NCBI RefSeq assembly: GCF_014647795.1
Contig: NZ_BMPW01000010.1
Location: forward strand, 186,001-250,000
Source: Actinoplanes campanulatus
GTDB lineage: Bacteria > Actinomycetota > Actinomycetes > Mycobacteriales > Micromonosporaceae
Direction: 5' to 3'
Length of the DNA stretch: 64,000 nt
Part shown: positions 25,319 through 33,371 of the stretch, in pieces
Numbering within the stretch: position 1 is the stretch's first letter
How the letters are laid out: each line of letters opens with the position of its first letter
Position numbers and translations under genes: made by a program
The notes under the pieces: generated by a model
Seen by the model: the letters and a program-made list of their open reading frames with translations, nothing else
Databases searched by the model: none
What the model was told of the DNA's origin: nothing

Positions 25319-26359
25319 ATGACTGAGCTTCTGTTCGTGGCGGTTCTGCTGGTCGGCAACGGGCTGTTCGTGGGCGGTGAGTTCGCGCTGATCGCCTCCC
25401 GGCGTACCGCGCTGGAACCGCTCGCCGAGACGTCCAAGGCCGCCCGGTGGGCGCTGTCGGCGATGAACCAGATCCCGCTGATGATCGCCGGCGCGCAGCT
25501 CGGCATCACGATCTGCACGCTGGTCCTCGGTGCGATCGCCGAGCCCACGGTGGCACATCTGCTGGAGGGCCCGTTCTCGCGTATCGGGCTGCCGGACAAC
25601 GCGGTGCACCCGATCGCCTTCGTGCTGGCGCTGATGATCGTGACGTTCCTGCACACGGTGGTCGGCGAGATGGTGCCGAAGAACATCACGCTGGCCGGCC
25701 CGGAGCGCTCGGCGCTCATCCTGGGCCCGTTCATGCTCGCCTTCTGCACCGCCACCAAGCCGCTGCTCAACGCGATGCGCTGGGCTGCCAAGGTGATCCT
25801 CCGGATCTGGAAGATCGAGACCAGCGAGGCGGTGAAGACGGTCTTCACCGCCGAGGAGCTGGCCGGCATGGTCACCCAGGCGCGCAGCGAGGGCCTGCTC
25901 GGCTCGGAGCAGTACGCCCGCATCCACGCCGCCCTCGGCCTCAACAACCGCACCGCCGGCGACACGCTGCTGCCCTGGTCCCGGGTCACCACGGTGGCGG
26001 ACGACGTGTCACCGGCCACCCTGGAGGCGGTGGCCACCCGCAGCGGCCGGTCGCGCTTTCCGGTGGTCCAGCGCGAGACCCGGCGGGTGCTGGGCTTCGT
26101 TCACGTCAAGGACGTTCTCGGGTACGCCGCGACGCAACGCCGGCTGCCCATCCCGCCCGAGGTGATCCGCCCGCTGGCCGTGGTGCCGCCGGACCGGGGC
26201 CTGGCCGACCTGCTGCTCACCATGCGCCGGGACCGGCTGCACATCGTCCTGGTCAGTGACGGGCGGCGGCCGCTCGGCGTGATCACTCTGGACGACGTGC
26301 TGCACGCCGTGATCGGTGAGCCGGCCGGCGCCGCACACCCGGCGGCCCGGGCGCGATGA
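25319..26359 (+). CDS. CNNM transmembrane and CBS protein lacking the CorC_HlyC domain
   Basis: ATG 25319 follows a purine-rich AGCGGAGGCGG. The 346-residue protein repeats the DUF21/CNNM domain (NGLFVGGEFALIASRRTALE, IAGAQLGITICTLVLGAIAE, VVGEMVPKNITLAGP). It also has two CBS motifs (SRFPVVQRETRRVLGFVHVK; DRLHIVLVSDGRRPLGVITL). It stops at about residue 340 with a short AAHPAARAR tail, so the CorC_HlyC domain seen in the upstream paralogue is absent. It is probably the partner subunit of that protein; such tandem pairs are common in actinobacteria. Confidence 0.9.
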   Translation: MTELLFVAVLLVGNGLFVGGEFALIASRRTALEPLAETSKAARWALSAMNQIPLMIAGAQLGITICTLVLGAIAEPTVAHLLEGPFSRIGLPDNAVHPIAFVLALMIVTFLHTVVGEMVPKNITLAGPERSALILGPFMLAFCTATKPLLNAMRWAAKVILRIWKIETSEAVKTVFTAEELAGMVTQARSEGLLGSEQYARIHAALGLNNRTAGDTLLPWSRVTTVADDVSPATLEAVATRSGRSRFPVVQRETRRVLGFVHVKDVLGYAATQRRLPIPPEVIRPLAVVPPDRGLADLLLTMRRDRLHIVLVSDGRRPLGVITLDDVLHAVIGEPAGAAHPAARAR

Positions 26360-26482
26360 CCCGCGTCACCCCAAATCGGTGTCGGCGGTTCGGTTGACCA
26401 CGTTCGAGGGAATTTCCGGGGAACCGCTTGCGTCACGGAGTTTCGGTTAGCGAAGCAAGCGGCAATCCGGACAATAGCCTTC

Positions 26483-27361
26483 ATGCGTCACTCCTGTCGG
26501 CGTGCCCTGCCGATCGGCACCCTCTCCGCGGCCCTCGTCCTGGCCTGGGTACTTTCCCTCTCGCAGTACACGCCCTCGGAAGCCGGCGTGGCCGATACGA
26601 CACCGACACCCTCGGGCCCGGCCGCTTCGACCATCATCCGGCCGGCGCCGGGCTTCCTCGACAACGCCGGTGCCTTCTCGATGCCCGTGGCGCCCGGCCG
26701 GATCCGTACCGCCGGTGGGCCGTTCATCGTCCACTACGACTTCGACGACGGCGTCGGCCACCCGATCGCCGACGCCACCGGTAGTCATGAGCTACGGCCG
26801 CTGGGTCAGAACGGCGGGGTGCTCCGCCTCGTACCCCAGGGGGCCGGTCTTGCCGTCGCCTACCCGGACCGGTGCACCCTGCTGAGGGAACGCGATTGCC
26901 CCCGGGCGATCCTGGAGGGGACCCGCGACGACAGCTTCAATCCCGGGCAGCGTCTCCTGCGCTACGGCGCGTCCATCCTGATGACCCACGCCGACCTCGC
27001 CGACGGCGCCAACGTCCTCCAGAAGGGCTACTCGGTCGGCGGCGTCAGCCAGTACAAGCTCCAGGTCGACCACCGTCAGGGTCACCCCAGTTGCGTCATC
27101 GCCGGCCAGCGGGCCCGGATCTACCGCGCCGAACCGTGGATCGACGTGGCCGACGGCGCCTGGCACGACCTCGAATGCCGCCGCACCGTCGACCGCCTCG
27201 TCATGTTCGTCGACGGCGCGCCCCGAGCCTCCGTCCCAGTCCCGCCGCAGGTGTCGATCGCCAACGCCGAGCCGTTGCGCATCGGCGGCAAGGGCCCGGG
27301 CCAGGGCAACGATCAGTTCGCCGGCGAGATCGACGACGTCTTCGTCCACATCGGCGGTTGA
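26483..27361 (+). CDS. Secreted LamG/concanavalin A-like domain protein
   Basis: The 292-residue protein has an N-terminal signal peptide (basic MRHSCRRALPIG, hydrophobic TLSAALVLAWVLSL, likely cut near residue 35) and a Thr/Pro-rich spacer. A LamG-type beta sandwich follows from about residue 80: VHYDFDDGVGHPIADATG, ILMTHADLADGANVLQKG, WHDLECRRTVDRLVMFVDG and GEIDDVFVHIG. This is the standard 'laminin G' arrangement of bacterial exported lectin-like proteins. Three cysteines occur at about 132, 139 and 199. No catalytic residues, so binding to a carbohydrate or a surface is expected. Stands alone between a CNNM gene and a tRNA. Confidence 0.85.
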   Translation: MRHSCRRALPIGTLSAALVLAWVLSLSQYTPSEAGVADTTPTPSGPAASTIIRPAPGFLDNAGAFSMPVAPGRIRTAGGPFIVHYDFDDGVGHPIADATGSHELRPLGQNGGVLRLVPQGAGLAVAYPDRCTLLRERDCPRAILEGTRDDSFNPGQRLLRYGASILMTHADLADGANVLQKGYSVGGVSQYKLQVDHRQGHPSCVIAGQRARIYRAEPWIDVADGAWHDLECRRTVDRLVMFVDGAPRASVPVPPQVSIANAEPLRIGGKGPGQGNDQFAGEIDDVFVHIGG

Positions 27362-27392
27362 GCACCGCTCCGGAGGGACACCCGGAGAACAC

Positions 27393-27432
27393 GAAAGCCC
27401 TGGCGGACCGTGTGGTCCTGGCCAGGGCTTTC
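27393..27432. terminator. Terminator between LamG gene and tRNA-Gly
   Basis: A 12-bp perfect stem (GAAAGCCCTGGC / GCCAGGGCTTTC) encloses a 16-nt loop and ends in TTTCGTTT on the plus strand. It lies 31 bp after the LamG gene and can also serve the convergent tRNA. Confidence 0.88.
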
Positions 27433-27437
27433 GTTTG

Positions 27438-27511
27438 TGGAGCGGGTGACGGGAATCGAACCCGCACTGTCAGCTTGGGAAGCTGATGTTCTGCCATTGA
27501 ACTACACCCGC
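27438..27511 (-). tRNA. tRNA-Gly (anticodon CCC)
   Basis: On the minus strand it begins GCGGGTGTAGTTCAATGGCA. It has acceptor stem GCGGGTG/CACCCGC, an anticodon loop TTCCCAA on a TCAGC/GCTGA stem, T-arm GGTTCGATTCC and discriminator T. CCA is encoded at 27438-27440. 71 nt plus CCA. Confidence 0.96.
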
Positions 27512-27564
27512 AAGCTGCCCCACTGTACCTGATTATCCAACTCGGTGGCGGCACCGCCCCGCGA

Positions 27565-28071
27565 TCAGCTGGCGACAGCGAGCGGGCGCCGGAAGCCGCG
27601 TGGCGCCCGCCAGGTCTGGGCGTAAGCGGGCATGAACGGGGTGGCGGCCAGCGGGAGCGCGCCGGCCGGGCCGTGGCGCCGCAGCATGGCGGTGTCAACG
27701 GTCAGCTCGAAGAGCCGCCAGTCGACGTCGGGCGACGCGTGCAGGGCGCCGGCCAGGCGGCCGACCGTGAGCGGGTCACGCACCGGGACGGCACGGCCGG
27801 TCAGGCAGGCCTCGTCGTCGTTGTCCTCCGGTGGATAGGCGTGGAGGGCGTAGCGGCCGTCGCGCTCGAGGTCGCGGCGTTTCGGTGAGTCGACGATGAA
27901 GCAGAACAGCCCCTCGTCGGTGAAGACCGGCGAGACCGGGTGCAGGCGAGGGCCGCCGTCGGGGCGGATGGTCGCCAGGTAGCCCATGCCGGGACCGTAC
28001 TGCTCGAGCAGCGCGCGGATGCCGTCGGCGAGCGCCGGCTCGGCGGCGGCGAAAGCGGACCAGTTAGCCAT
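27565..28071 (-). CDS. Pyridoxamine 5'-phosphate oxidase-like (split-barrel flavin) protein
   Basis: The 168-residue protein has the split-barrel PNPOx pattern: [20 protein letters not shown], then [19 protein letters not shown] and YALHAYP. Such proteins bind FMN or F420 or haem and act on small substrates; the RPDGxPRxxPV strand is the usual cofactor-adjacent strand. It begins at ATG 28071, divergent from dcd with 75 bp between starts. Substrate and cofactor cannot be told from sequence alone; true PNP oxidase C-terminal motifs are absent, so it is not PdxH. Confidence 0.85.
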   Translation of the reverse strand: MANWSAFAAAEPALADGIRALLEQYGPGMGYLATIRPDGGPRLHPVSPVFTDEGLFCFIVDSPKRRDLERDGRYALHAYPPEDNDDEACLTGRAVPVRDPLTVGRLAGALHASPDVDWRLFELTVDTAMLRRHGPAGALPLAATPFMPAYAQTWRAPRGFRRPLAVAS

Positions 28072-28146
28072 GCGGGCATTCTATCGAACATGTGTTCGAG
28101 ACAGCCACCGAACACGCCGATTCGGGCAGGTCGGTATGGTGGCGCA

Positions 28147-28725
28147 ATGCTCCTTTCCGACCGTGACCTGGTCGCCGAGATCAAGACCGGTGGCCTCTCG
28201 CTGGAGCCGTTCGAGCCGACGCTCATGCAGCCGTCCAGCATCGACGTCCGGCTGGACCGCTTCTTCCGGGTTTTCAACAACCACCTGTACACGCACATCG
28301 ACCCGGCCGAGCAGCAGGACGAGCTCACCGCCGCGGTCGAGGTGGAGGACGGCCAGCCGTTCGTGCTGCACCCGGGTGAGTTCGTCCTGGCATCGACGCT
28401 CGAGGTGGTCACCCTCGGACACGACCTGGCCGCCCGGCTCGAGGGCAAGAGCAGCCTGGGCCGTCTCGGCCTGCTCACCCACTCCACCGCCGGCTTCATC
28501 GACCCGGGATTCTCCGGCCACGTCACGCTGGAGCTCTCCAATGTGGCGAACCTGCCGATCAAGCTCTGGCCGGGCATGAAGATCGGCCAGCTCTGCATCT
28601 TCCGGCTGTCCAGCCCCGCCGAGCACCCGTACGGGTCGGACGTCTACGGCTCCCGCTACCAGGGGCAGCGGGGGCCCACCGCGAGCCGGTCCGCCCAGAA
28701 TTTCCGGACCTGGCCCACCCGTTAG
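28147..28725 (+). CDS. dcd: dCTP deaminase
   Basis: The 192-residue protein starts [17 protein letters not shown]. It has [16 protein letters not shown], the catalytic region [20 protein letters not shown] (Glu acts as general base), [14 protein letters not shown] and C-terminal [15 protein letters not shown]. It converts dCTP to dUTP; actinobacterial enzymes of this type often also hydrolyse dUTP to dUMP. It supplies the dTMP precursor. Monocistronic by context. Confidence 0.96.
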   Translation: MLLSDRDLVAEIKTGGLSLEPFEPTLMQPSSIDVRLDRFFRVFNNHLYTHIDPAEQQDELTAAVEVEDGQPFVLHPGEFVLASTLEVVTLGHDLAARLEGKSSLGRLGLLTHSTAGFIDPGFSGHVTLELSNVANLPIKLWPGMKIGQLCIFRLSSPAEHPYGSDVYGSRYQGQRGPTASRSAQNFRTWPTR

Positions 28726-28809
28726 AGGGAAATCAGCGGCGGTGTACCCGTAGGCCACCGGCCGAGGCGACGCTCAGCACCGGGCCTTGGCTGGATCTAC
28801 GATGGCGGC

Positions 28810-29103
28810 GTGTATCTCATGATTTCGACGTACCTGAAGCCGCTCGCCGAGGTCGACGAGGCCCGCGCCGATCACCTGGCCTTCGTCACCGAGCTGGAGG
28901 AGGGCGGCTACTCGGTCACCGCCGGCCGGATCGACCCGCCGACCGGTGGCATCATCCTGCTGGACGTGGACACCGAGGCCGAGGCGCACGAGCTGCTCGC
29001 CAAGGACCCGTACGTACAGCGGGGCCTGGCCTCCTACGCCGCGATCGGCTGGCACCCGGCCCGTGGCGCCCTCGCCGGCTACCAGCGCGTGCGCAAGAGC
29101 TGA
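28810..29103 (+). CDS. YciI-like small protein
   Basis: The 97-residue protein (GTG 28810) has the ferredoxin-like YciI pattern: MISTYLKPLAEVDEARADHL, FVTELEEGGYSVTAGRIDPP and AHELLAKDPYVQRGLASY, with a conserved H/D set (R-x-D-H-L). YciI proteins are dimeric, with a putative active His-Asp pair. No specific reaction is established for most. It converges with the phosphoribosyltransferase gene. Confidence 0.8.
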   Translation: MYLMISTYLKPLAEVDEARADHLAFVTELEEGGYSVTAGRIDPPTGGIILLDVDTEAEAHELLAKDPYVQRGLASYAAIGWHPARGALAGYQRVRKS

Positions 29104-29120
29104 CCGGCCGGGCGCCGGTC
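29102..29120. terminator. Weak stem-loop between convergent genes
   Basis: GACCGG / CCGGTC with a 7-nt loop starts in the stop codon region of the YciI gene, without T-run. Confidence 0.35.
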
Positions 29121-29136
29121 CATCGTGGTGGGCGGC

Positions 29137-29679
29137 CTACGGGTCGAGATCCGTTCCGGTCAGGAGGCTCCGGATGGCCAGCTCGGCGCTGATCTCGGGC
29201 GGGCACTCGTCGACGATCACCGCGGTGCCCACGTAGGCCGCGCCGAGCAGGTCCCGCACGCCACGGGCCTGGGCGCCGGTGGCCGCCCAGTCGTCGACGA
29301 CCAGCGCGCGGTCGGAGTCGCCGACCAGGTTCCGCCGGATGCCCAGGCGCTGTGTCTCGCCGCGATGGTCGGCCGGAACGTCGGCCCAGATCATCGGCTC
29401 GGCGATGGCCCGGCGCGCGCCGGCCCGGTACGCCTCGACGAAACCCACCCCCAGCGCCCGTGCCACCAGCGGGCCGACCATGAATCCGGTGACCTCGGGT
29501 GACACCACCACCGTGGGGCGCTCCGCCTGGAAGAGGCCGGCGAGAGCCGGTCCGAGCCCGTTCAGGATCCGCGGGTCACGCCACCAGCCGGAGCGATCGC
29601 TGACCATGTAGTCGGTGCCGGGGCCGAGGTCGGTCCAGCGGAACGTGGAGCGCAGGAGATCACGGAGATCATCGGTCAC
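29137..29679 (-). CDS. Type I phosphoribosyltransferase family protein
   Basis: The 180-residue protein has the PRPP-binding loop RALVVDDWAATGAQARGVRD (hydrophobic stretch, acidic pair, then T-G) and an upstream TVVVSPEVTGFMVGPLVARA substrate loop. These are the hallmarks of type I PRTases such as adenine/orotate enzymes. Sequence around the hood is not typical of Apt, PyrE or Hpt, so the base acceptor is unknown. Starts at GTG 29679. Confidence 0.8.
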   Translation of the reverse strand: MTDDLRDLLRSTFRWTDLGPGTDYMVSDRSGWWRDPRILNGLGPALAGLFQAERPTVVVSPEVTGFMVGPLVARALGVGFVEAYRAGARRAIAEPMIWADVPADHRGETQRLGIRRNLVGDSDRALVVDDWAATGAQARGVRDLLGAAYVGTAVIVDECPPEISAELAIRSLLTGTDLDP

Positions 29680-29802
29680 GCGGACATCCTGTCACCGGCT
29701 GTCGCCCTTCTTGGACCGACCGAATGACGCCGAACCCGACGGTGGGCCAGAACCTGTTCAGCCTACGGGTCAAGTTGATGCCCGACGTGTGGTCGATCGG
29801 GC

Positions 29803-30936
29803 ATGCTGTTCCGCGGAACCATGCATACTTTTCTGCCGGGCCGACGCCCGCTGAGCCCAGGGAACCGCGCCGGACTCGGCGCGGCCCTCGTGCTGCTCGC
29901 CGTCGTGTCCGCCGTGGAACTGGCCGACGGCCCGGAAGAGGTGCACTTCGTCGGGCTGCTGGCGGCGGTCCCGTTCGTGGCCGCGCTCTTCGCCGTCTGG
30001 CAGGTGGTGCTCGGCGCCGGTCTGCTGGCCACCGTGGTCGGCGCGGTGTTCGTGGGCGTGGGCGGCGGGCAGGTCGGGATGGCCGGCCTGGTCAATCTGA
30101 TGGGCATCATGCTGGCGACCGGTGTGGCGGCCGCCGGGGCCACCATCCGGCAGCGGCAGTCCGAGCAGATCACCGAGCTGCTACGGCTCGCCGCGGTGGC
30201 CCAGCAGGCGGTGCTGCGGCCGATCGGGCCGCAGGTGGGCGCCCTGGCGGTGGCCGGCCGGTACATCTCGGCGACCGCGGCGGCGGACATCGGTGGAGAC
30301 CTCTACGAGGCCCTCAACACGCCGTACGGGGTCCGGATCATCATCGGTGACGTGCGCGGCAAGGGCCTGGACGCGGTCCGGCTGGCGAGCATCGTGCTGG
30401 GGTCGTACCGGCATGTGGCGTACGAGCGTGCCGATCTGAAGCTGATCGTGGAGGACCTGGACCGCGCGGTGGCCCGCAGTGTCGGCGACGAGGACTTCGT
30501 GACCGCCGCGCTGGTCGAGGAGCGCGGCGGCACCCTGACCATCGTCAACTGTGGACATCCCGCGCCGCTGCTGCTGCGCCGGGGCCAGGTCATTCCGTTG
30601 GAGCCGCCGGCGCCGGCCCCGCCGCTCGGCTTCATGCCCGAGGTCAAGCCCCGGGTGGAGCGGCTGGAGCCGGGTGACCGGCTGCTGCTGTTCACCGACG
30701 GTCTCGGCGAGGCGCGCCGGGAGGGTGAGTTCTTCCCGACCGCCGACCGTGCGTGGCGCCTGCTCGGCCACGGCACGGTCGGCGACGGGCTGGCATCGCT
30801 CGAGACCGCACTGGTCGACTGGGTCTACGGCCGTCTCGAGGACGACATCGCCCTGGTTCTGCTGGAGTACGCCGGTCCGGACGGCGGCGCTGCCGTCTCG
30901 GTGCCGAGCTGGGAAGTCGGAGCCGCGGGCAGCTGA
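29803..30936 (+). CDS. Membrane-anchored SpoIIE-type PP2C phosphatase
   Basis: The 377-residue protein (ATG 29803, or ATG 29821) has four hydrophobic segments in residues 20-115. The SpoIIE/RsbU-type phosphatase domain follows (about 140-365): ADIGGDLYEALNT, IGDVRGKGLDAVRLASIVLG, LTIVNCGHPAPLLLRRG, LLLFTDGLGEARR and LEDDIALVLLEY. Metal-binding Asp residues are present (GGD, GDVRGKG, TDG, DDIA). Such phosphatases dephosphorylate anti-anti-sigma factors, controlling a stress or developmental sigma factor. No sigma or STAS gene is adjacent. Confidence 0.9.
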   Translation: MLFRGTMHTFLPGRRPLSPGNRAGLGAALVLLAVVSAVELADGPEEVHFVGLLAAVPFVAALFAVWQVVLGAGLLATVVGAVFVGVGGGQVGMAGLVNLMGIMLATGVAAAGATIRQRQSEQITELLRLAAVAQQAVLRPIGPQVGALAVAGRYISATAAADIGGDLYEALNTPYGVRIIIGDVRGKGLDAVRLASIVLGSYRHVAYERADLKLIVEDLDRAVARSVGDEDFVTAALVEERGGTLTIVNCGHPAPLLLRRGQVIPLEPPAPAPPLGFMPEVKPRVERLEPGDRLLLFTDGLGEARREGEFFPTADRAWRLLGHGTVGDGLASLETALVDWVYGRLEDDIALVLLEYAGPDGGAAVSVPSWEVGAAGS

Positions 30937-30937
30937 C

Positions 30938-31093
30938 TCAGGCCGCGTCTTCCTCGGGTTCGGCCGGCGCGGCCGGTGAGGTCGGGGCCGGGGCAGGCGG
31001 AAGCTGGTCGGGCTGACGATGCCGGCCGATGTAGTTGCGCGGTTGGCTCGCTTGGCGCGGCTCCGGAATCAGGCTCTTGATCGTGGCGAACAT
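30938..31093 (-). CDS. 51-residue hypothetical protein
   Basis: ATG 31093 follows CAGGGGGAC and opens a 51-residue protein, MFATIKSLIPEPRQASQPRN then YIGRHRQPDQ and a Pro/Ala/Glu-rich acidic tail. The composition and ribosome site support a real gene, but there is no recognisable domain. It converges with the SpoIIE-type gene, with stops 1 bp apart. Confidence 0.5.
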   Translation of the reverse strand: MFATIKSLIPEPRQASQPRNYIGRHRQPDQLPPAPAPTSPAAPAEPEEDAA

Positions 31094-31293
31094 GGCGTCC
31101 CCCTGTTCGTGGCTGTCTATCCGGTGAAACGAACCATTCGGGTCCCCGATACGTGATCCGAGCGTCGAAGTAGGCAAATGGCCGAACGGCTGTCCTGCTT
31201 TCCACCTGATCGGAGACGTTTGACCCGCGAACCGACGGACAACCGGCTCTTACCGGTCGGCACACACGAAGAACGCTCCCGGCTTGTCGCAAG

Positions 31294-31307
31294 CTACCGA
31301 TGAGTAA
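31294..31307. promoter_or_regulatory. TTAC-N6-GTAA-type palindrome upstream of fadE, copy 1
   Basis: CTACCGATGAGTAA is the first of two tandem half-symmetric sites in the fadE leader. Centre to centre it is 24 bp from the second. Confidence 0.5.
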
Positions 31308-31317
31308 TACAGTGTGG

Positions 31318-31331
31318 TTACTGACGGGTAA
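31318..31331. promoter_or_regulatory. TTAC-N6-GTAA palindrome upstream of fadE, copy 2
   Basis: TTACTGACGGGTAA lies 29 bp upstream of the fadE start, close to where the transcription start and ribosome site must fall. It closely matches TTACTCGTGGGTAA of the etfD leader. Confidence 0.55.
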
Positions 31332-31360
31332 CTCGCGTCCGGAGAGCGGGGCCAAGCACC

Positions 31361-33217
31361 ATGACGCACTACAAGAGCAACCTTCGTGACCTCCAGTTCA
31401 ACCTGTTCGAGGTCTTCGGAGCGGAGAAGTCGCTCGGCCAGGCGCCGTTCGACGAGTTCGACCTGGAGAGCGCTCGCGACGTGCTCGCCGAGGTCGACCG
31501 GCTGGCCCGCGAGGATCTCGCCGCCAGCTACACCGATGCCGACCGCAACCCACCGGTCTTCGACCCGGCGACGAACACCGCGCCGCTGCCGGAGTCGTTC
31601 AAGAAGTCCTTCGAGACGTTCATGGCATCCGAGTTCTGGCGGCTCGACCTGCCGTCCGGACTGGGTGGCACCCCGGCGCCGCGGAGCCTCGTCTGGGCCG
31701 TCGCCGAGCAGATCCTGGGCGCCAACGCCCCGATCTGGATGTACTCGTCGGGTCCCTCCTTCGCCAACGTCATCTGGCACGAGGGCACCGAGGAGCAGCG
31801 GGAGTGGGCCAAGCTCTTCGTCGAGAAGCAGTGGGGCTCGACCATGGTCCTCACCGAGCCGGACGCCGGCTCGGACGTCGGCGCCGGCCGTGCCCGCGCC
31901 ATCGCGCAGCCGGACGGCTCGTGGCACATCGAGGGCGTCAAGCGCTTCATCACCTCGGGTGAGCACGACCTGACCGACAACATCATCCACTACGTCCTGG
32001 CCCGCCCGGTGGGCGTCGAGGGCGTCGGCGGACCCGGCACCAAGGGCCTCTCGCTCTTCATCGTGCCGAAGTACCACTTCGACCCGGCCACCGGTGAGCT
32101 CGGTGAGCGCAACGGCGTCTACGCCACCAACGTCGAGCACAAGATGGGCCTCAAGGTCTCCAACACGTGCGAGATGACCTTCGGTGAGCACGGCACCCCG
32201 GCCAAGGGCTGGCTGCTCGGCGAGGTGCACCAGGGCATCCGGCAGATGTTCCTGATCATCGAGAACGCCCGGATGATGGTCGGCACCAAGGCGATCGCCA
32301 CCCTCTCGACGGGTTACCTGAACGCGCTCGAGTACGCGAAGAACCGTGTCCAGGGCGCCGACCTGCTGCAGAGCGGTGACAAGGACGCCCCGCGCGTCAC
32401 CATCACCAACCACCCGGACGTACGCCGGTCGCTGATGACCCAGAAGGCCTACGCCGAGGCGCTGCGTGCCCTGGTCATCTACACGGCGACCTGGCAGGAC
32501 AAGGTCGCCATCGCGGAGGTCGCCGGCGACGAGAAGGCCGCCAAGCAGGCCGCCAAGATCAACGACTTCCTGCTGCCGCTGGTCAAGGGTGTGGGCTCCG
32601 AGCGGGCGTACGAGCTGCTCGGCGCCGAGTCGCTGCAGACCTTCGGTGGCTCCGGCTTCCTCCAGGACTACCCGCTGGAGCAGTACGTCCGGGACGCGAA
32701 GATCGACACCCTGTACGAGGGCACGACCGCGATCCAGAGCCTCGACCTGATCTTCCGCAAGATCGTCAAGGACAACGGTCAGGCGCTCGGCGCGGTGGCC
32801 GCCGAGATCCAGGGCTTCGTCGAGAGCGAGGCCGGCAACGGTCAGCTCAAGGACGAGCGGCTCGGCCTCGGCAAGGCGCTCGCCGAGATGCAGAACATCC
32901 TCGGCATCACGCTGGGCTGGCTGCAGGCGGTCGGCAACGGCGAGGCCCGCGAGCTCTACAAGATCGGCCTGAGCTCCCGCCGGATCCTGCTCGCCCTCGG
33001 CGATGTGGTCCTCGCGTGGCTGCTGCTGCGCCAGGCCGAGGTGGCCCTGACCGCCCTGAACGGCGAGGTCTCCGAGGCGGACAAGAAGTTCTACACCGGC
33101 AAGGTGGCCGCGGCCCGGTTCTTCGTACGGGAGATCCTGCCGCGGATCGGCGCCGACCGCCGGATCATCGAGAACACCACCCTCGACCTGATGGACCTGG
33201 ACGAGGACGCGTTCTGA
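31361..33217 (+). CDS. Acyl-CoA dehydrogenase, FadE5 type
   Basis: The 618-residue protein starts [20 protein letters not shown]. It continues with the FadE5-type signatures: [84 protein letters not shown] and [20 protein letters not shown]. The Glu of LYEGTT is the likely catalytic base region of this long ACAD subgroup. The length (about 610) matches M. tuberculosis FadE5, which oxidises medium and long acyl-CoAs. Electrons leave by ETF and EtfD. Two palindromes upstream suggest acyl-CoA-responsive control. A strong terminator follows. Confidence 0.94.
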   Translation: MTHYKSNLRDLQFNLFEVFGAEKSLGQAPFDEFDLESARDVLAEVDRLAREDLAASYTDADRNPPVFDPATNTAPLPESFKKSFETFMASEFWRLDLPSGLGGTPAPRSLVWAVAEQILGANAPIWMYSSGPSFANVIWHEGTEEQREWAKLFVEKQWGSTMVLTEPDAGSDVGAGRARAIAQPDGSWHIEGVKRFITSGEHDLTDNIIHYVLARPVGVEGVGGPGTKGLSLFIVPKYHFDPATGELGERNGVYATNVEHKMGLKVSNTCEMTFGEHGTPAKGWLLGEVHQGIRQMFLIIENARMMVGTKAIATLSTGYLNALEYAKNRVQGADLLQSGDKDAPRVTITNHPDVRRSLMTQKAYAEALRALVIYTATWQDKVAIAEVAGDEKAAKQAAKINDFLLPLVKGVGSERAYELLGAESLQTFGGSGFLQDYPLEQYVRDAKIDTLYEGTTAIQSLDLIFRKIVKDNGQALGAVAAEIQGFVESEAGNGQLKDERLGLGKALAEMQNILGITLGWLQAVGNGEARELYKIGLSSRRILLALGDVVLAWLLLRQAEVALTALNGEVSEADKKFYTGKVAAARFFVREILPRIGADRRIIENTTLDLMDLDEDAF

Positions 33218-33240
33218 TCAAGCTTTTCCCACTCTCCTGA

Positions 33241-33289
33241 AAAAAACGAGGGCCCGGCGGACAACGACGTCCACCGGGCCCTCGTTTTT
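33241..33289. terminator. Terminator after fadE
   Basis: Long stem AAAAACGAGGGCCCGG / CCGGGCCCTCGTTTTT with a 16-nt loop and terminal T-run, 24 bp after the fadE stop. Confidence 0.93.
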
Positions 33290-33371
33290 CGGTCCAGCGC
33301 TACGCAATCGTATCGACGTCCGCTACGATGATCGTCATTCTCTTGTGGGTCGTTGAACGCGGGGACCATCG

